This document shows, one piece after another, positions 34,388-43,410 of a DNA stretch of 64,000 nucleotides; position 1 is the stretch's first letter; the number at the start of each line of letters is the position of its first letter. The notes under the pieces are model-generated. The model was not told the DNA's origin. It saw only the letters and a program-made list of their open reading frames with translations, and searched no databases. Source of the DNA: Paracoccus sp. (in: a-proteobacteria) (lineage in GTDB: Bacteria; Pseudomonadota; Alphaproteobacteria; Rhodobacterales; Rhodobacteraceae); contig NZ_JAUNTJ010000017.1 in the NCBI RefSeq assembly GCF_030538755.1, forward strand, positions 1 through 64,000. The letters are read 5' to 3'. A program made the translations under genes and the position numbers.

Positions 34388-35455
34388 ATGGACAGAATCC
34401 GTGCCCCGTTGACGCATGTGGTGCTGATGGACGGCACCTTCGCCTCGCTGGCCGAGGGGCGGCGTTCGTCCATCGGCCAGATCCGGCAATTGCTGCGCGG
34501 GGCCTATGGGGCGGTGCCCGGCGGGCGGCTGCGGTTGCACTATACGGCGGGGCAACAGTGGAACCGCTGGCGGACATTGGGCGACATCGCCATGGGCCGG
34601 GGGCTGGAGGCGTGGATTTCCGGTGCCTATGGCTGGCTGGCCTCGGGCTATCTGCCGGGCGACCGGGTGTTCTTGCTGGGCTATTCGCGCGGCGCTTTTG
34701 CCGTGCGATCCTTGGCCGGGATGATCGGGCGTGTCGGCCTGCTGCGGGCCGATGCCGCGACCGAACGTAACATCCGGCTGGCGTGGCGCTATTACCGCCG
34801 CGACGATGCGACCGGGGCTGCGGCGCTGTTTCGCCGGCGGCGCTGCCATCCGGCTGCACCGATTCGCATGGTGGGCTGCTTTGATACGGTGATGGCGCTT
34901 GGCCTGCGGCTGCCCTTGCTGTGGATGCTGACCGAGCCGCAGTTCCGTTTCCACGATGCGCATCTGGGGGCGGGCGTGGATTACGGCTATCAGGCACTGG
35001 CGCTGGATGAAACGCGCGCGGTCTTTGCGCCGCAGCTTTGGGATGACGCCAGCGGCGCGGGGCATATCGAACAGATGTGGTTCAAGGGCTGCCACGCCGA
35101 TATTGGTGGCCAACTGGCGGGGTTAGAGTTCGCGCGCCCGCTGGCCAATATTCCGCTGGTCTGGATGCTGGAACGGGCCGGTGCCGCAGGGCTGCCGCTG
35201 CCCGATGGCTGGCGCGCGCATTTTCCCTGCGATGCCACCGCGCCCGGCATCGGATCGTGGCGCAACTGGGGCAAGTTCTTTCTGGCCCGCGCCCCGCGAC
35301 TGGCCGGCCAGCACCCGACCGAGGCGCTGCACCCGACCGTCATCCGCCCCTATCCCGGCCCCGCCCTGCTGACCGGGCATCTGGCAGATCAGGCGGTGGA
35401 CAAGGTGCGGCGGCGCGGGTGGCTGCGGGCGGGGCAGACCGTGGCGGGCAAGTAA
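34388..35455 (+). CDS. DUF2235 alpha/beta-hydrolase-like protein
   Basis: A 355-residue protein of the DUF2235 family, an alpha/beta-hydrolase relative that includes type VI secretion phospholipase effectors (Tle1). The nucleophile elbow GYSRGAFAVRSLAGMIG places Ser100 as the catalytic serine; the later GCFDTVMALG and MWFKGCHADIGG segments are the usual family blocks, with the latter His as a likely catalytic residue. No type VI genes, VgrG or immunity gene are seen beside it, so a housekeeping lipase role is as likely. Confidence 0.8.
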   Translation: MDRIRAPLTHVVLMDGTFASLAEGRRSSIGQIRQLLRGAYGAVPGGRLRLHYTAGQQWNRWRTLGDIAMGRGLEAWISGAYGWLASGYLPGDRVFLLGYSRGAFAVRSLAGMIGRVGLLRADAATERNIRLAWRYYRRDDATGAAALFRRRRCHPAAPIRMVGCFDTVMALGLRLPLLWMLTEPQFRFHDAHLGAGVDYGYQALALDETRAVFAPQLWDDASGAGHIEQMWFKGCHADIGGQLAGLEFARPLANIPLVWMLERAGAAGLPLPDGWRAHFPCDATAPGIGSWRNWGKFFLARAPRLAGQHPTEALHPTVIRPYPGPALLTGHLADQAVDKVRRRGWLRAGQTVAGK

Positions 35456-35466
35456 CGGCGGCGGCT

Positions 35467-36339
35467 TTACGCCACCGCCTCCAGCTCGCGCACGGGGACG
35501 ACGCCAAGCGCGGCGCAAACGTCGCGGGTCAGCTCGGGGCGGTTCAGCGTGTAGAAATGCAGCCGGTCCACACCGCCCCGGATCAGGTCGTCGCACAGTT
35601 CGGCGCAGATCGCGGTGGCCAGCAGGCGTTCACGCTCGCCCCCGTCGCGGGCGGCGGCGGCAAAGGCGTCCTCGGCCCATTGCGGGATCGAGGTGCCGCA
35701 GCTCTGTGCGAACCGCCTGGCCCCCGCCCAGCCGTGAATCGGCAGGATACCGGGGATGATCGGCGCGTCGATCCCGGCCTTTTCGCAGGCATCGCGGAAC
35801 CGGAAAAAGGTGTCTGCCTCGAAAAAGAACTGCGTGATGGCGCTGTTCGCCCCGGCGTCGATCTTGCGTTTCAGCCAGGTGACATCGGCGGCGGTGTCGG
35901 CTGCGTCGGGATGCGGTTCGGGATAGGCGCCGACGCGGATCGTCATGTCACCGCGCGCCGCGATGGCCTCGATCAGTTCGACAGAATTGGCGAAACCGTC
36001 GGGATGCGGGGTGAACCGCGCCGCGCCCTTGGGCGCATCGCCACGCAGGGCGACGATTTCCCGAATGCCCGCGTCGGCGTAATCCTGAACGATGGCAAGG
36101 GTGTCGTCGCGCGTCGCCTCGACACAGGTCAGATGCGCGGCGACATTCAGGCCATAGTGGCGGTTGATGGTCGTCACCGCTTCGTGCGTCAGCTTGCGCG
36201 TGGTGCCGCCCGCGCCATAAGTTACCGAGACGAAATCGGGCGACAGGGGGGCCAGCGCCCGCGCGGTGTCCCACAGGCGAAAGCTGGCATCCAGCGTCTT
36301 GGGCGGGAAGAACTCAAAGCTGATGCGGGGCGTTGTCAT
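35467..36339 (-). CDS. metF: methylenetetrahydrofolate reductase
   Basis: A 290-residue FAD enzyme that reduces 5,10-methylene-THF to 5-methyl-THF for methionine synthesis. The opening ISFEFFPPKT with the catalytic Glu and the NSAITQFFFEADTFFRF segment are diagnostic. Start at 36339 is the family start. It diverges from a MetR-type gene with a 92-base shared promoter that contains a palindrome. Confidence 0.96.
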   Translation of the reverse strand: MTTPRISFEFFPPKTLDASFRLWDTARALAPLSPDFVSVTYGAGGTTRKLTHEAVTTINRHYGLNVAAHLTCVEATRDDTLAIVQDYADAGIREIVALRGDAPKGAARFTPHPDGFANSVELIEAIAARGDMTIRVGAYPEPHPDAADTAADVTWLKRKIDAGANSAITQFFFEADTFFRFRDACEKAGIDAPIIPGILPIHGWAGARRFAQSCGTSIPQWAEDAFAAAARDGGERERLLATAICAELCDDLIRGGVDRLHFYTLNRPELTRDVCAALGVVPVRELEAVA

Positions 36340-36385
36340 GGCGCGATTCCTTTTTGTTATCCCCCTTGTGCCATGCGGCTTGACG

Positions 36386-36407
36386 TGAGACAAATTCATG
36401 TTTCTCA
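36386..36407. promoter_or_regulatory. candidate MetR operator between metF and metR
   Basis: TGAGACA-N8-TTTCTCA, an imperfect palindrome (six of seven pairs) 25 bases before metR and about 46 bases before metF. LysR-type regulators bind such dyads in divergent promoters; assignment to MetR rests on context. Confidence 0.5.
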
Positions 36408-36431
36408 ACAAGGTTATGAGGCTGACTCAAG

Positions 36432-37337
36432 ATGCACCTGGAGTTGCGGCACCTGCGCACCGTCCGCGCGATCCATGAACAGGGCGGTCTGGCCCGCGCC
36501 GCCGAGGTGCTGCATATCACCCAAAGCGCGCTGAGCCACCAGATCAAGGGGTTAGAGGATCAGGCCGGGGTCGAGCTGTTCGTGCGCCGGGCCAAGCCGA
36601 TGCGGCTGTCGGCGGCGGGGCTGCGCCTGTTGCGGCTGGCCGAAACCGTGCTGCCGCTGATCGAGGCCGCCGAGGCCGAGTTCAAGGGCGTCGAGATGGG
36701 GCGCGTCGGGCGGCTGCACATCGCCATGGAATGCCACGCCTGTTTCGACTGGCTGTTGCCGGTGCTGGACATGTTCCGCCGCGCCTGGCCCGATGTCGAT
36801 GTGGACATCCGCCAGCGGCTGGCCTTTGCCGCGCTGCCCGCGCTGTTGCGCGAAGATGTCGATCTGGTGATTTCCTCGGACCCCGAGGATACGCCCGGCG
36901 TCAGCTTTCAGCCGCTGTTCGATTATGCCCCGACGTTGATGGTGCCCGCCACGCATCCGCTGGTGGCCAAGGGTTGGGCCGACCCCGAGGATCTGGCGAC
37001 CGAGACGCTGATTACCTATCCGATGGACCGGGCGCGGCTGGATGTGTTCAGCCAGTTCCTGACCCCTGCCGGGGTCGAGCCGCGCGGGCTGCGGCAGGTC
37101 GATCTGACGGCGGTGGCGGTGATGCTGGTTGCCTCGGGGCGCGGGGTGGCGGTGATGCCCGACTGGGTTTTGCGGCGCGAGATCGCCAATCCGGAAATCG
37201 CGCTGCTGCCGCTGGGGCAGGGCGGGATGCTGCGGCGTCTTTATGCGGCGGTGCGTGCCGATGATCTGGGTTTGCCCTATATCGCCCATGTTTTGCGGCT
37301 GGCGCGGACCGAACCTTTGCGGATGCTGCGCGGGTAA
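36432..37337 (+). CDS. metR: LysR-type regulator, MetR-like
   Basis: A 301-residue LysR-family activator. N-terminal HTH (LRTVRAIHEQGGLARAAEVLHITQSALSHQIKGLEDQAG) and an effector domain with the MetR-like HIAMECHACFDWLLPVLDMFRRAWP and DLVISSDPEDTPGVSFQPLFDYAP. In enterics MetR uses homocysteine to activate metE and other methionine genes. The divergent metF and the palindrome between them support this name. Confidence 0.88.
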   Translation: MHLELRHLRTVRAIHEQGGLARAAEVLHITQSALSHQIKGLEDQAGVELFVRRAKPMRLSAAGLRLLRLAETVLPLIEAAEAEFKGVEMGRVGRLHIAMECHACFDWLLPVLDMFRRAWPDVDVDIRQRLAFAALPALLREDVDLVISSDPEDTPGVSFQPLFDYAPTLMVPATHPLVAKGWADPEDLATETLITYPMDRARLDVFSQFLTPAGVEPRGLRQVDLTAVAVMLVASGRGVAVMPDWVLRREIANPEIALLPLGQGGMLRRLYAAVRADDLGLPYIAHVLRLARTEPLRMLRG

Positions 37338-37393
37338 GGGATTGGATTTTGGCCCGCATCGCCGTAAGACGCCTGAAACCACAGGAGCCGCCG

Positions 37394-38185
37394 ATGCAAA
37401 GCGCCAATCTGAACGTGATGATAAAAGCCGCGCGCAAGGCGGGGCGCAGTCTGGTCAAGGACTTCCGCGAGGTCGAGAACCTTCAGGTCAGCGTCAAGGG
37501 CGCGGGCGATTTTGTCAGTCGCGCCGACCGCGAGGCGGAACGGATCATCAAAGAGGAACTGCGCGGCGCCCGCCCCAACTATGGCTGGATCGGCGAGGAA
37601 ACCGGGCAAGAGGCGGGCGAAGACCCGACCCGGCGCTGGATCGTCGATCCGCTGGACGGCACCACGAATTTTCTGCACGGCCAGCCGCATTGGTGCATCT
37701 CGATCGCGCTGGAACACAAGGGCGAGGTGGTCGCAGGCGTGATCTTTGATCCGGCCAAGGACGAGTTGTTCGTGGCCGAAAAGGGCGGCGGCGCATGGAT
37801 GAACGACCAGCGGCTGCGCGTCTCGGGCCGCAAGCAACTGGGCGAGGCGGTCATCGCGACCGGCGTTCCCATCGGTGCGCGCTCGGGCCTGCTGGGGCAG
37901 GGGCTGCGCGACATGGCCCGCATCGGCCCGCAGTCGGCGGGCATCCGTTGTCTGGGCGCGGGCGCACTGGATCTGGCCTGGCTGGCCGCCGGCCGCGTCG
38001 ATGCCTATTGGGAGCGCGGGTTCAAGGCATGGGACGTGGCTGCGGGCATCGTGCTGGTGCGCGAGGCGGGCGGCTTTGTCGATGGCATCACGGCGGGTGA
38101 AAACCCGGTCGAATCGGGCGACATGATCGCCGCCGCGCCGGGGCTGTTCGACAACGTGGCCAAGATTATTCGCGATCAGGGCTGA
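37394..38185 (+). CDS. suhB: inositol monophosphatase family protein
   Basis: A 263-residue Mg-dependent phosphatase. Metal-binding motifs GEETG (67-71), DPLDGTTNF (85-93) and the later WDVAAG (about 213) are intact. Bacterial SuhB hydrolyses inositol phosphates and in some species acts in rRNA antitermination. The ATG at 37394 is preceded by ACAGGAG and fits family length. A repeat and hairpin follow the stop. Confidence 0.93.
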   Translation: MQSANLNVMIKAARKAGRSLVKDFREVENLQVSVKGAGDFVSRADREAERIIKEELRGARPNYGWIGEETGQEAGEDPTRRWIVDPLDGTTNFLHGQPHWCISIALEHKGEVVAGVIFDPAKDELFVAEKGGGAWMNDQRLRVSGRKQLGEAVIATGVPIGARSGLLGQGLRDMARIGPQSAGIRCLGAGALDLAWLAAGRVDAYWERGFKAWDVAAGIVLVREAGGFVDGITAGENPVESGDMIAAAPGLFDNVAKIIRDQG

Positions 38186-38194
38186 ATTGCCCAA

Positions 38195-38244
38195 AGGCCG
38201 GGGGTTTTACCCCCGGACCCCCAGGATATTTAGGGACCAAAGAT
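38195..38244 (+). repeat. intergenic repeat, family A
   Basis: Hairpin CCGGGGG-TTTTA-CCCCCGG, then CCCCCAGGATATTTAGGG ACCAAAGATGAG. The 24 bases from GGATATTT are identical to the inverted copy at 45.75 kb. It lies between convergent suhB and the glycosyltransferase gene and may also stop transcription. Confidence 0.75.
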
Positions 38245-38259
38245 GAGGCCGCGTCTGTT

Positions 38260-40401
38260 TCAGGCGGTTGCGGCCTGACGTGTTTCGGGTTTGTCGGCGC
38301 TTGGCTGGCTGTGGGGCACCGGCGGCTGGTTTTGTGACAGTTCGTCCAGTGTCCGTCCGCCGATCTGGCCCAGCATTGGCACCGCCACCGTGCCCGGCAT
38401 GGCGGGATCGTTTGCTGCCTCTTGCGGTTCGGCTTCGAAGATGCCGTGGGTGGTTTTGTCCCAGTAGAAGGGGGCGACGACCACTTCGTAGATGGCCTTC
38501 CACCCGGCGAAACAGGCCAGCGGGTTGTAGAAGTGCATTGTCGGCACCCATGCCATCAGGTGGCGGTGTTTTTGTTTGCGCACGGCATACATGCCGATGG
38601 CCATGTTCAGCAGCTCGGCGGTGATGAACAGGGTAAACAGGCTGATGGCGGCCAGCGGTGCCCATTCTGGCGGGAAGGCGGGGATGACCGGATGCGGCAG
38701 GCCCAGGCTGAGCAGCCAGAAGCTCCACAGCACGGGGGCCAGCAGGTGTTGCGAGACCGAGCCGAAGAACTGCACCTGCATCCCCACGAACGCCTTGGTG
38801 CCGATCTGCCGCCACAGGCCCGCCGGGTCGCGCATGGCGACGCCCCATGTCATGGCATAGCCCTTGATCCAGCGGGACCGCTGTTTGACCCATGGCACGG
38901 GGCGGCAGTTGGCCTCTTCGTCGGTGGTGGTGTCCAGCACCTCGGCGCGCCAGCCATAGCGGGCCAGACGCACGCCCATATCGGCGTCCTCGGTCACGTT
39001 CCACGCATCCCATGCGCCAAGTTGTTCCAGCACGTCGCGGCGGAAGAACTGCGTGGTGCCACCCAGAGGCACGACCAGGCCCATCCGCGCCATGCCCGGC
39101 AGCAGGACCCGGAACAGGGTCGCGTATTCGATGGTAAAGCAGCGTGCCATCCAGTTGGTGCGCGGGTTATAGTAATCCAGCGCGCCTTGCAGGCAGGCCA
39201 CATCGGGGGCGGCAAAGTGAAAGCCGCGCGCGATCTTGTGCAGTTGGTCCGGGTCGGGGCGATCCTCGGCATCCCAGACGCCCACGATGCTGCCGCGGCA
39301 GAAATTCAGCGCATAGTTCAGCGCCCGCGGCTTGGTGCGGATCGGGCCGTCGGGCACCTTGACCACGCGCATCCAGCGCGGCAGCGTCACCCCCTTGAGC
39401 GCGTCGCAGGTCACGTCGTCGGTGGCCTCGACCACCAGCAGGATGTCGGTCAGTTCGCGCGGATAGGTCAGCCGCGACAGGCGCGTGACCAGACTGTCGG
39501 CGATGTCGCTTTCGCGAAACAGCGGCACCATGACCGAGATGACCGGCAGGGGGCCGTCGAACTCGGGCGGGGTGCGCAGGTTTGCCGCCAGTGCGATCCG
39601 TTCGGCCCGCGCGGCGGCATCGGCGCGTAAGGTGCTGCGAAAAGCCAGAATTTTCAGCGCGGTGGCGCAGATCAGCATAAACACGGCCCAGACGGTCAGG
39701 GTTGCCGCCACCGCCACCGGCGACAGCACCAGCCCGGCCAGCAGCACGGCGCCCAAGGTCATGGCGATACGGCCGGTGCGGGTTTCGTTTCGCGTGCGGC
39801 AGCTTTCGGCGGCGGGCACGCGCGATTCGGCCTGACGGATCAACTGCGTGCGGCGCGTGGCCAGAATCGCCTCTTGCGCCTGAGTGGGCGCGCAGAGCAG
39901 CATCCGCACGATACCGAAACTGTCGGGCAATTGCGGCAGCAGGGCGTCGAAATCCTGCGGGCGGGCGGTGGCGATCCATGTGACCCCGGCCACACGCCGC
40001 CACGGCACGATCCCCTGCGCCAGACAGAAATCCGCCCCGGCGGCGTCGATCAGGCGCGGGTCGGGCGGGGTTTCGGCCAGATCAATGACCGAAGTGCGCC
40101 ATTGCCGCGACAATGCCCGCGTCAGCGCCGGTTCCGTCACCCAGCCATGCGCCAGCAGAATTTGCCCTAGCGACACATCTTCGCGCTTGCGCAGCACCGT
40201 TGCCTTGAGCAGATCGCCGGTCGAGACCGCCCCATCTTCCAGCAGCAGTTTTCCAAGCGGCTGTTGATTGCGCGGGGCCAGAGTCGTGGTTGCCGCCGGT
40301 TCCGGCGTGGGGGCTGCCTGCGCCGGTGTTATGACCGGGGCAGGGGTGCGGCGCAGCGCAAAGATATTGTCAGCGCGTTCTGCGCCTCTGGTCTGGCTCA
40401 T
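38260..40401 (-). CDS. MshEN-domain family 2 glycosyltransferase
   Basis: A 713-residue membrane glycosyltransferase. Residues about 48-105 hold two copies of the MshEN half-motif (PLGKLLLEDGAVSTGDLLKA and SLGQILLAHGWVTEPALTRA), a known high-affinity c-di-GMP-binding fold. Then two membrane helices (about 225-265), a GT-A domain with VSVMVPLFRE, DAEDRPDPDQ (DxD-like), TEDADMG and the QRSRW motif (about 505-509), and further helices at the C-terminus. It resembles exopolysaccharide synthases and NfrB-like proteins. Start at 40401 has AGAAGGA upstream. The product is unknown; c-di-GMP control is predicted from the motif. Confidence 0.85.
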   Translation of the reverse strand: MSQTRGAERADNIFALRRTPAPVITPAQAAPTPEPAATTTLAPRNQQPLGKLLLEDGAVSTGDLLKATVLRKREDVSLGQILLAHGWVTEPALTRALSRQWRTSVIDLAETPPDPRLIDAAGADFCLAQGIVPWRRVAGVTWIATARPQDFDALLPQLPDSFGIVRMLLCAPTQAQEAILATRRTQLIRQAESRVPAAESCRTRNETRTGRIAMTLGAVLLAGLVLSPVAVAATLTVWAVFMLICATALKILAFRSTLRADAAARAERIALAANLRTPPEFDGPLPVISVMVPLFRESDIADSLVTRLSRLTYPRELTDILLVVEATDDVTCDALKGVTLPRWMRVVKVPDGPIRTKPRALNYALNFCRGSIVGVWDAEDRPDPDQLHKIARGFHFAAPDVACLQGALDYYNPRTNWMARCFTIEYATLFRVLLPGMARMGLVVPLGGTTQFFRRDVLEQLGAWDAWNVTEDADMGVRLARYGWRAEVLDTTTDEEANCRPVPWVKQRSRWIKGYAMTWGVAMRDPAGLWRQIGTKAFVGMQVQFFGSVSQHLLAPVLWSFWLLSLGLPHPVIPAFPPEWAPLAAISLFTLFITAELLNMAIGMYAVRKQKHRHLMAWVPTMHFYNPLACFAGWKAIYEVVVAPFYWDKTTHGIFEAEPQEAANDPAMPGTVAVPMLGQIGGRTLDELSQNQPPVPHSQPSADKPETRQAATA

Positions 40402-40467
40402 GGGGCAAGTCCTTCTCTTGCCCCATGGCTGCACAGTTCAGGTTAAAAACCCGTTAAGCACGATAGA

Positions 40468-41616
40468 TTATTTGCGCCGTTCCTGCATTGCATCCGCAAA
40501 ACGGCGGAACAGATAGAGACTATCCTGCGGGCCGGGCGCGGCCTCGGGGTGGTATTGCACCGAAAACACCGGGCGGCCCTGCACGCGCAGGCCGCAGTTC
40601 GAGCCGTCGAACAGGCTGACATGGGTTTCCAGCACGCCATCGGGCAGGGTCTGCGAATCAACCGCAAAGCCGTGGTTCATCGAGGTGATTTCCACCTTGC
40701 CCGTTTCCACATCGCGCACCGGATGGTTCGCGCCGTGGTGGCCGTGGCCCATCTTGACCGTCTTGGCACCAAGCGCCAGTGCCAGCATCTGGTGGCCCAG
40801 ACAGATGCCAAAGATCGGCAGATCATGTTCCAGCAGGGTCTGGATCATCGGCACGGCATAGTCGCCCGTCGCCGCCGGATCGCCGGGGCCGTTCGACAGA
40901 AATACGCCTTCCGGGTCATGGGCCAGCACCTCGTCGGCGGTGGCGGTTGCGGGCAGGACCGTGACCTGCGCACCGCTGGCCACCAGCGAGCGCAGGATGT
41001 TCCGCTTGGCACCGTAATCCAGCGCCACCACCTTGAACGGGCGCTCGGTGGCAGGCGTGTCAAAGCCGGTCCCCCATTCCCAGGTGCCTTCGGTCCAGCG
41101 ATAGCTTTGGGTGCAGGACACCTCTTTCGCCAGATCCAGCCCGACCAGCCCCGGCCAGTCGCGCGCTTTGGCGACCATGGCGGCGATGTCGAAATCGCCG
41201 TCGGGATCATGGGTCAGCACCACATGCGGCGCGCCCTGCTGGCGGATCGCGCGGGTCAGCCGCCGGGTATCGACGCCGCCGATGCCGATGCGGTTGCGCG
41301 CGGCCATCCACGCCGACAGTTCGTTCGTGGCGCGCCAGTTCGACGGCTCGGTCGGGTTCCAGCGGACGACAATGCCGGATGCGACGGGATCGCCCGCCTC
41401 GTCATCCTCGGGGGTGATGCCGGTGTTGCCGATATGCGGAAAGGTAAAGGTGACGATCTGGCTGGCATAGGACGGATCGGTCATGATTTCCTGATAGCCG
41501 GTCATCGCGGTGTTGAACACCAGCTCGGCGACCACCTGCCCGGTGGCACCAAAGCCTTGCCCATAAAACACTGTGCCGTCGGCAAGCGCGAGGCAGGCGG
41601 TAGGTTTTGCGGCCAT
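40468..41616 (-). CDS. carA: carbamoyl-phosphate synthase small subunit
   Basis: A 382-residue glutaminase subunit that feeds ammonia to CarB for arginine and pyrimidine synthesis. The small-subunit N-terminal domain (ADGTVFYGQGFGATGQVVAE) and the amidotransferase triad (Cys in GICLGHQMLALALG, His/Glu in VQYHPEAAPGP) are intact. Start at 41616 matches the family. carB is not in the window. It diverges from the yqeY-type gene. Confidence 0.97.
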   Translation of the reverse strand: MAAKPTACLALADGTVFYGQGFGATGQVVAELVFNTAMTGYQEIMTDPSYASQIVTFTFPHIGNTGITPEDDEAGDPVASGIVVRWNPTEPSNWRATNELSAWMAARNRIGIGGVDTRRLTRAIRQQGAPHVVLTHDPDGDFDIAAMVAKARDWPGLVGLDLAKEVSCTQSYRWTEGTWEWGTGFDTPATERPFKVVALDYGAKRNILRSLVASGAQVTVLPATATADEVLAHDPEGVFLSNGPGDPAATGDYAVPMIQTLLEHDLPIFGICLGHQMLALALGAKTVKMGHGHHGANHPVRDVETGKVEITSMNHGFAVDSQTLPDGVLETHVSLFDGSNCGLRVQGRPVFSVQYHPEAAPGPQDSLYLFRRFADAMQERRK

Positions 41617-41757
41617 GGCGGCACCTCTGTCTGAAATCACAGGGTGAATAGGGGGGGCGCAGCGCGGGGTCAAGTCTTGCGGGTTGAAAACCGGCCGTCC
41701 GGGGCATAAATGGCCGAGCTTCGGAACCGGCCCTTTGGCCATCAGGAAGGACAGACC

Positions 41758-42222
41758 ATGGATTTGCGCACCCGGCTGATGGCCGACACGAAAGAGGCGA
41801 TGAAGGCGCGTGACAGCGCCCGCCTGTCCACGCTGCGCCTGATCGGCGCCGCCCTGAAGGACCGCGAGATCGCCGCCCGGTCCGAGGGGGGCGAGACGGC
41901 GGAACTGGGCGATGCCGATCTGATCGCGATCCTGTCGAAGATGGTCAAGCAACGGCAGGAATCGGCGCGCGCCTATGAAGAAGGCGGGCGGCTGGAACTG
42001 GCGGAAAAGGAACTGGCCGAAATCGAGGTGATTCAGGCCTATCTGCCCCGGCAGTTGACCGGCGACGAGGCCGAGGCCGCCATCGCCACCGTCATCAGCG
42101 ATCTGGGCGCCGGGTCGATCCGCGACATGGGCCGCGTGATGGCCGAACTGCGGGCGCGCTATGCCGGGCAGATGGATTTCGGCGCTGTCGGCCCGCTGGT
42201 CAAGGCGCGGCTGATGGGCTGA
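41758..42222 (+). CDS. GatB/YqeY domain protein
   Basis: A 154-residue all-helical protein of the YqeY family, related to the tRNA-binding tail of GatB. Motifs: TKEAMKARDSARLSTLRLIGAALKDREI, KMVKQRQESARAYEEGGR and IEVIQAYLPRQLT. Function is not established; it may touch tRNA. Its position divergent from carA is common in related bacteria. AGGAAGG precedes the ATG. Confidence 0.93.
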   Translation: MDLRTRLMADTKEAMKARDSARLSTLRLIGAALKDREIAARSEGGETAELGDADLIAILSKMVKQRQESARAYEEGGRLELAEKELAEIEVIQAYLPRQLTGDEAEAAIATVISDLGAGSIRDMGRVMAELRARYAGQMDFGAVGPLVKARLMG

Positions 42223-42276
42223 ACCCTTTGGCGGTGCCGGGGCGGTCCCGGGCGTTATGCGGGCAGGAGGTATTCC

Positions 42277-42321
42277 ATGCCCGCAAAATCCAAAGCCCGG
42301 CAGCGCGCCGCCGGGGCCTGA
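42277..42321 (+). pseudogene. 14-codon ORF resembling a DUF3008 N-terminus
   Basis: An ATG behind a strong AGGAGG encodes MPAKSKARQRAAGA and then TGA. The sequence looks like the start of small basic DUF3008 proteins, which continue for about 50 more residues. Downstream frames show no continuation, so this is a relic or a leader-sized peptide. Confidence 0.35.
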
Positions 42322-42390
42322 AGGTTGGCCCTACCCCAAGCGGCCCCCCTGGCAGAGTGGTCGGGAGTGGCGGGCGGTTCGGGCCTTTGG

Positions 42391-42744
42391 TCAGGCGGGT
42401 GGCTCGTTCTCACTCAGTGTTGTCATGAGCCGCCGGGACAGCAAGGTGGTGCCCCTGTCGGGTGGCGGGACATGCGCAAAGAAAAATGCGATGACCATCA
42501 GCAATGTGGCAAGAATACCGGGTCGTTGCCATTCGGGCGTGCCGGCTGCTGCCAGCAGGGCGATGGCTTCTTGTGCCTGACTGGCAGGGACGGCGATTCG
42601 ACAGCCGCCGGTCGCTTGTGACCAGTGAGGGGTCTGAACCGTCATATGCTGGTCAAGCGCATAAGCCTGTATGCCATGACCTGTCAGAAACCCAAGGCAC
42701 AGAGAAATATCGGCGCCGCCTTTTGCTGATGCAACTACAATCAT
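42391..42744 (-). CDS. DUF2007-type protein with C-terminal membrane helix
   Basis: A 117-residue protein. The first ~65 residues match the DUF2007 (putative signal-transducing) fold: FLTGHGIQAYALDQHMTVQ and CRIAVPASQAQEAIALL. A hydrophobic segment (ILATLLMVIAFFFAHV) follows, so it is probably membrane-anchored by its tail. Start at 42744 is used; one at 42777 adds residues that do not fit the family. Base composition is somewhat AT-richer than around it. Function unknown. Confidence 0.7.
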   Translation of the reverse strand: MIVVASAKGGADISLCLGFLTGHGIQAYALDQHMTVQTPHWSQATGGCRIAVPASQAQEAIALLAAAGTPEWQRPGILATLLMVIAFFFAHVPPPDRGTTLLSRRLMTTLSENEPPA

Positions 42745-42933
42745 ATCAGGTGAATCCTGTCCTAATAATTGCGGCATACACTATTCTGGATTCTGGCCGG
42801 GATGAGGCAAGTGCTGTTTCCCTGCCGCCGCAGTTTATGTTCAGCGGATGCCCCGCTCTCATGACAACCTTGATCTTGCCGCAAGGGGCAGGGGGCAACT
42901 CATCCCAATAGGCGGCACTTAAAGCGAAGTAAC

Positions 42934-43410
42934 TCAACGCAGGTCCATCAGCCGCTGCGTGATCTGGTTATGCAGGGTGCGGCGCTCCTCGGGCGTCAGA
43001 AAGGCCCCTAGCTCAAGCTCGCGGCGGCCATCGGTCAACGTCAGATAATCCTGCACCGGACCTTTGCGCAAAACGGCGCGCACCCAATGGCTGTTGGCCT
43101 GCCAGTGCCGGTCAGGGCTGCCCGGATCGTGGCGGATCAAGACGACCTGATCGCGGGTCAGCGTCAGAATTTCCTGCGTCTGACCACTGCGATAGCTGCG
43201 CGTGATCGCAAACCACAGCCCCCACAGCGCCACGCCCGCGAAGGGCAGCAGCCCCCACAGAATCGCCGTGCCGACCATGGCGATCAGCGGCAGCCCCATG
43301 AAAATCGCCGTCGCCGCAATGAACCAGACAAACCCGTGCACCGGCATCGACCGATAGGGCCAGGCGGTCAGCCGCGCGGTGCCGGGGTGGTCTTGCCACT
43401 CATAGGGCAT
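42934..43410 (-). CDS. DUF2244 integral membrane protein
   Basis: A 158-residue inner-membrane protein with two adjacent helices (FVWFIAATAIFMGLPLIAMVG and ILWGLLPFAGVALWGLWFAI) and a cytoplasmic C-terminal domain with LTLTRDQVVLIRHDPG. This is the DUF2244 layout, a family that often lies beside cytochrome oxidase genes in alphaproteobacteria, as here near ctaD. Its start overlaps the upstream VOC gene by 11 bases. Confidence 0.85.
   Translation of the reverse strand: MPYEWQDHPGTARLTAWPYRSMPVHGFVWFIAATAIFMGLPLIAMVGTAILWGLLPFAGVALWGLWFAITRSYRSGQTQEILTLTRDQVVLIRHDPGSPDRHWQANSHWVRAVLRKGPVQDYLTLTDGRRELELGAFLTPEERRTLHNQITQRLMDLR

Noticed and set aside
42340-42400. tRNA-Ser-like string (GCAGAGTGGTCGGGAG)
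   Set aside because: No acceptor or anticodon stem can be formed around it.
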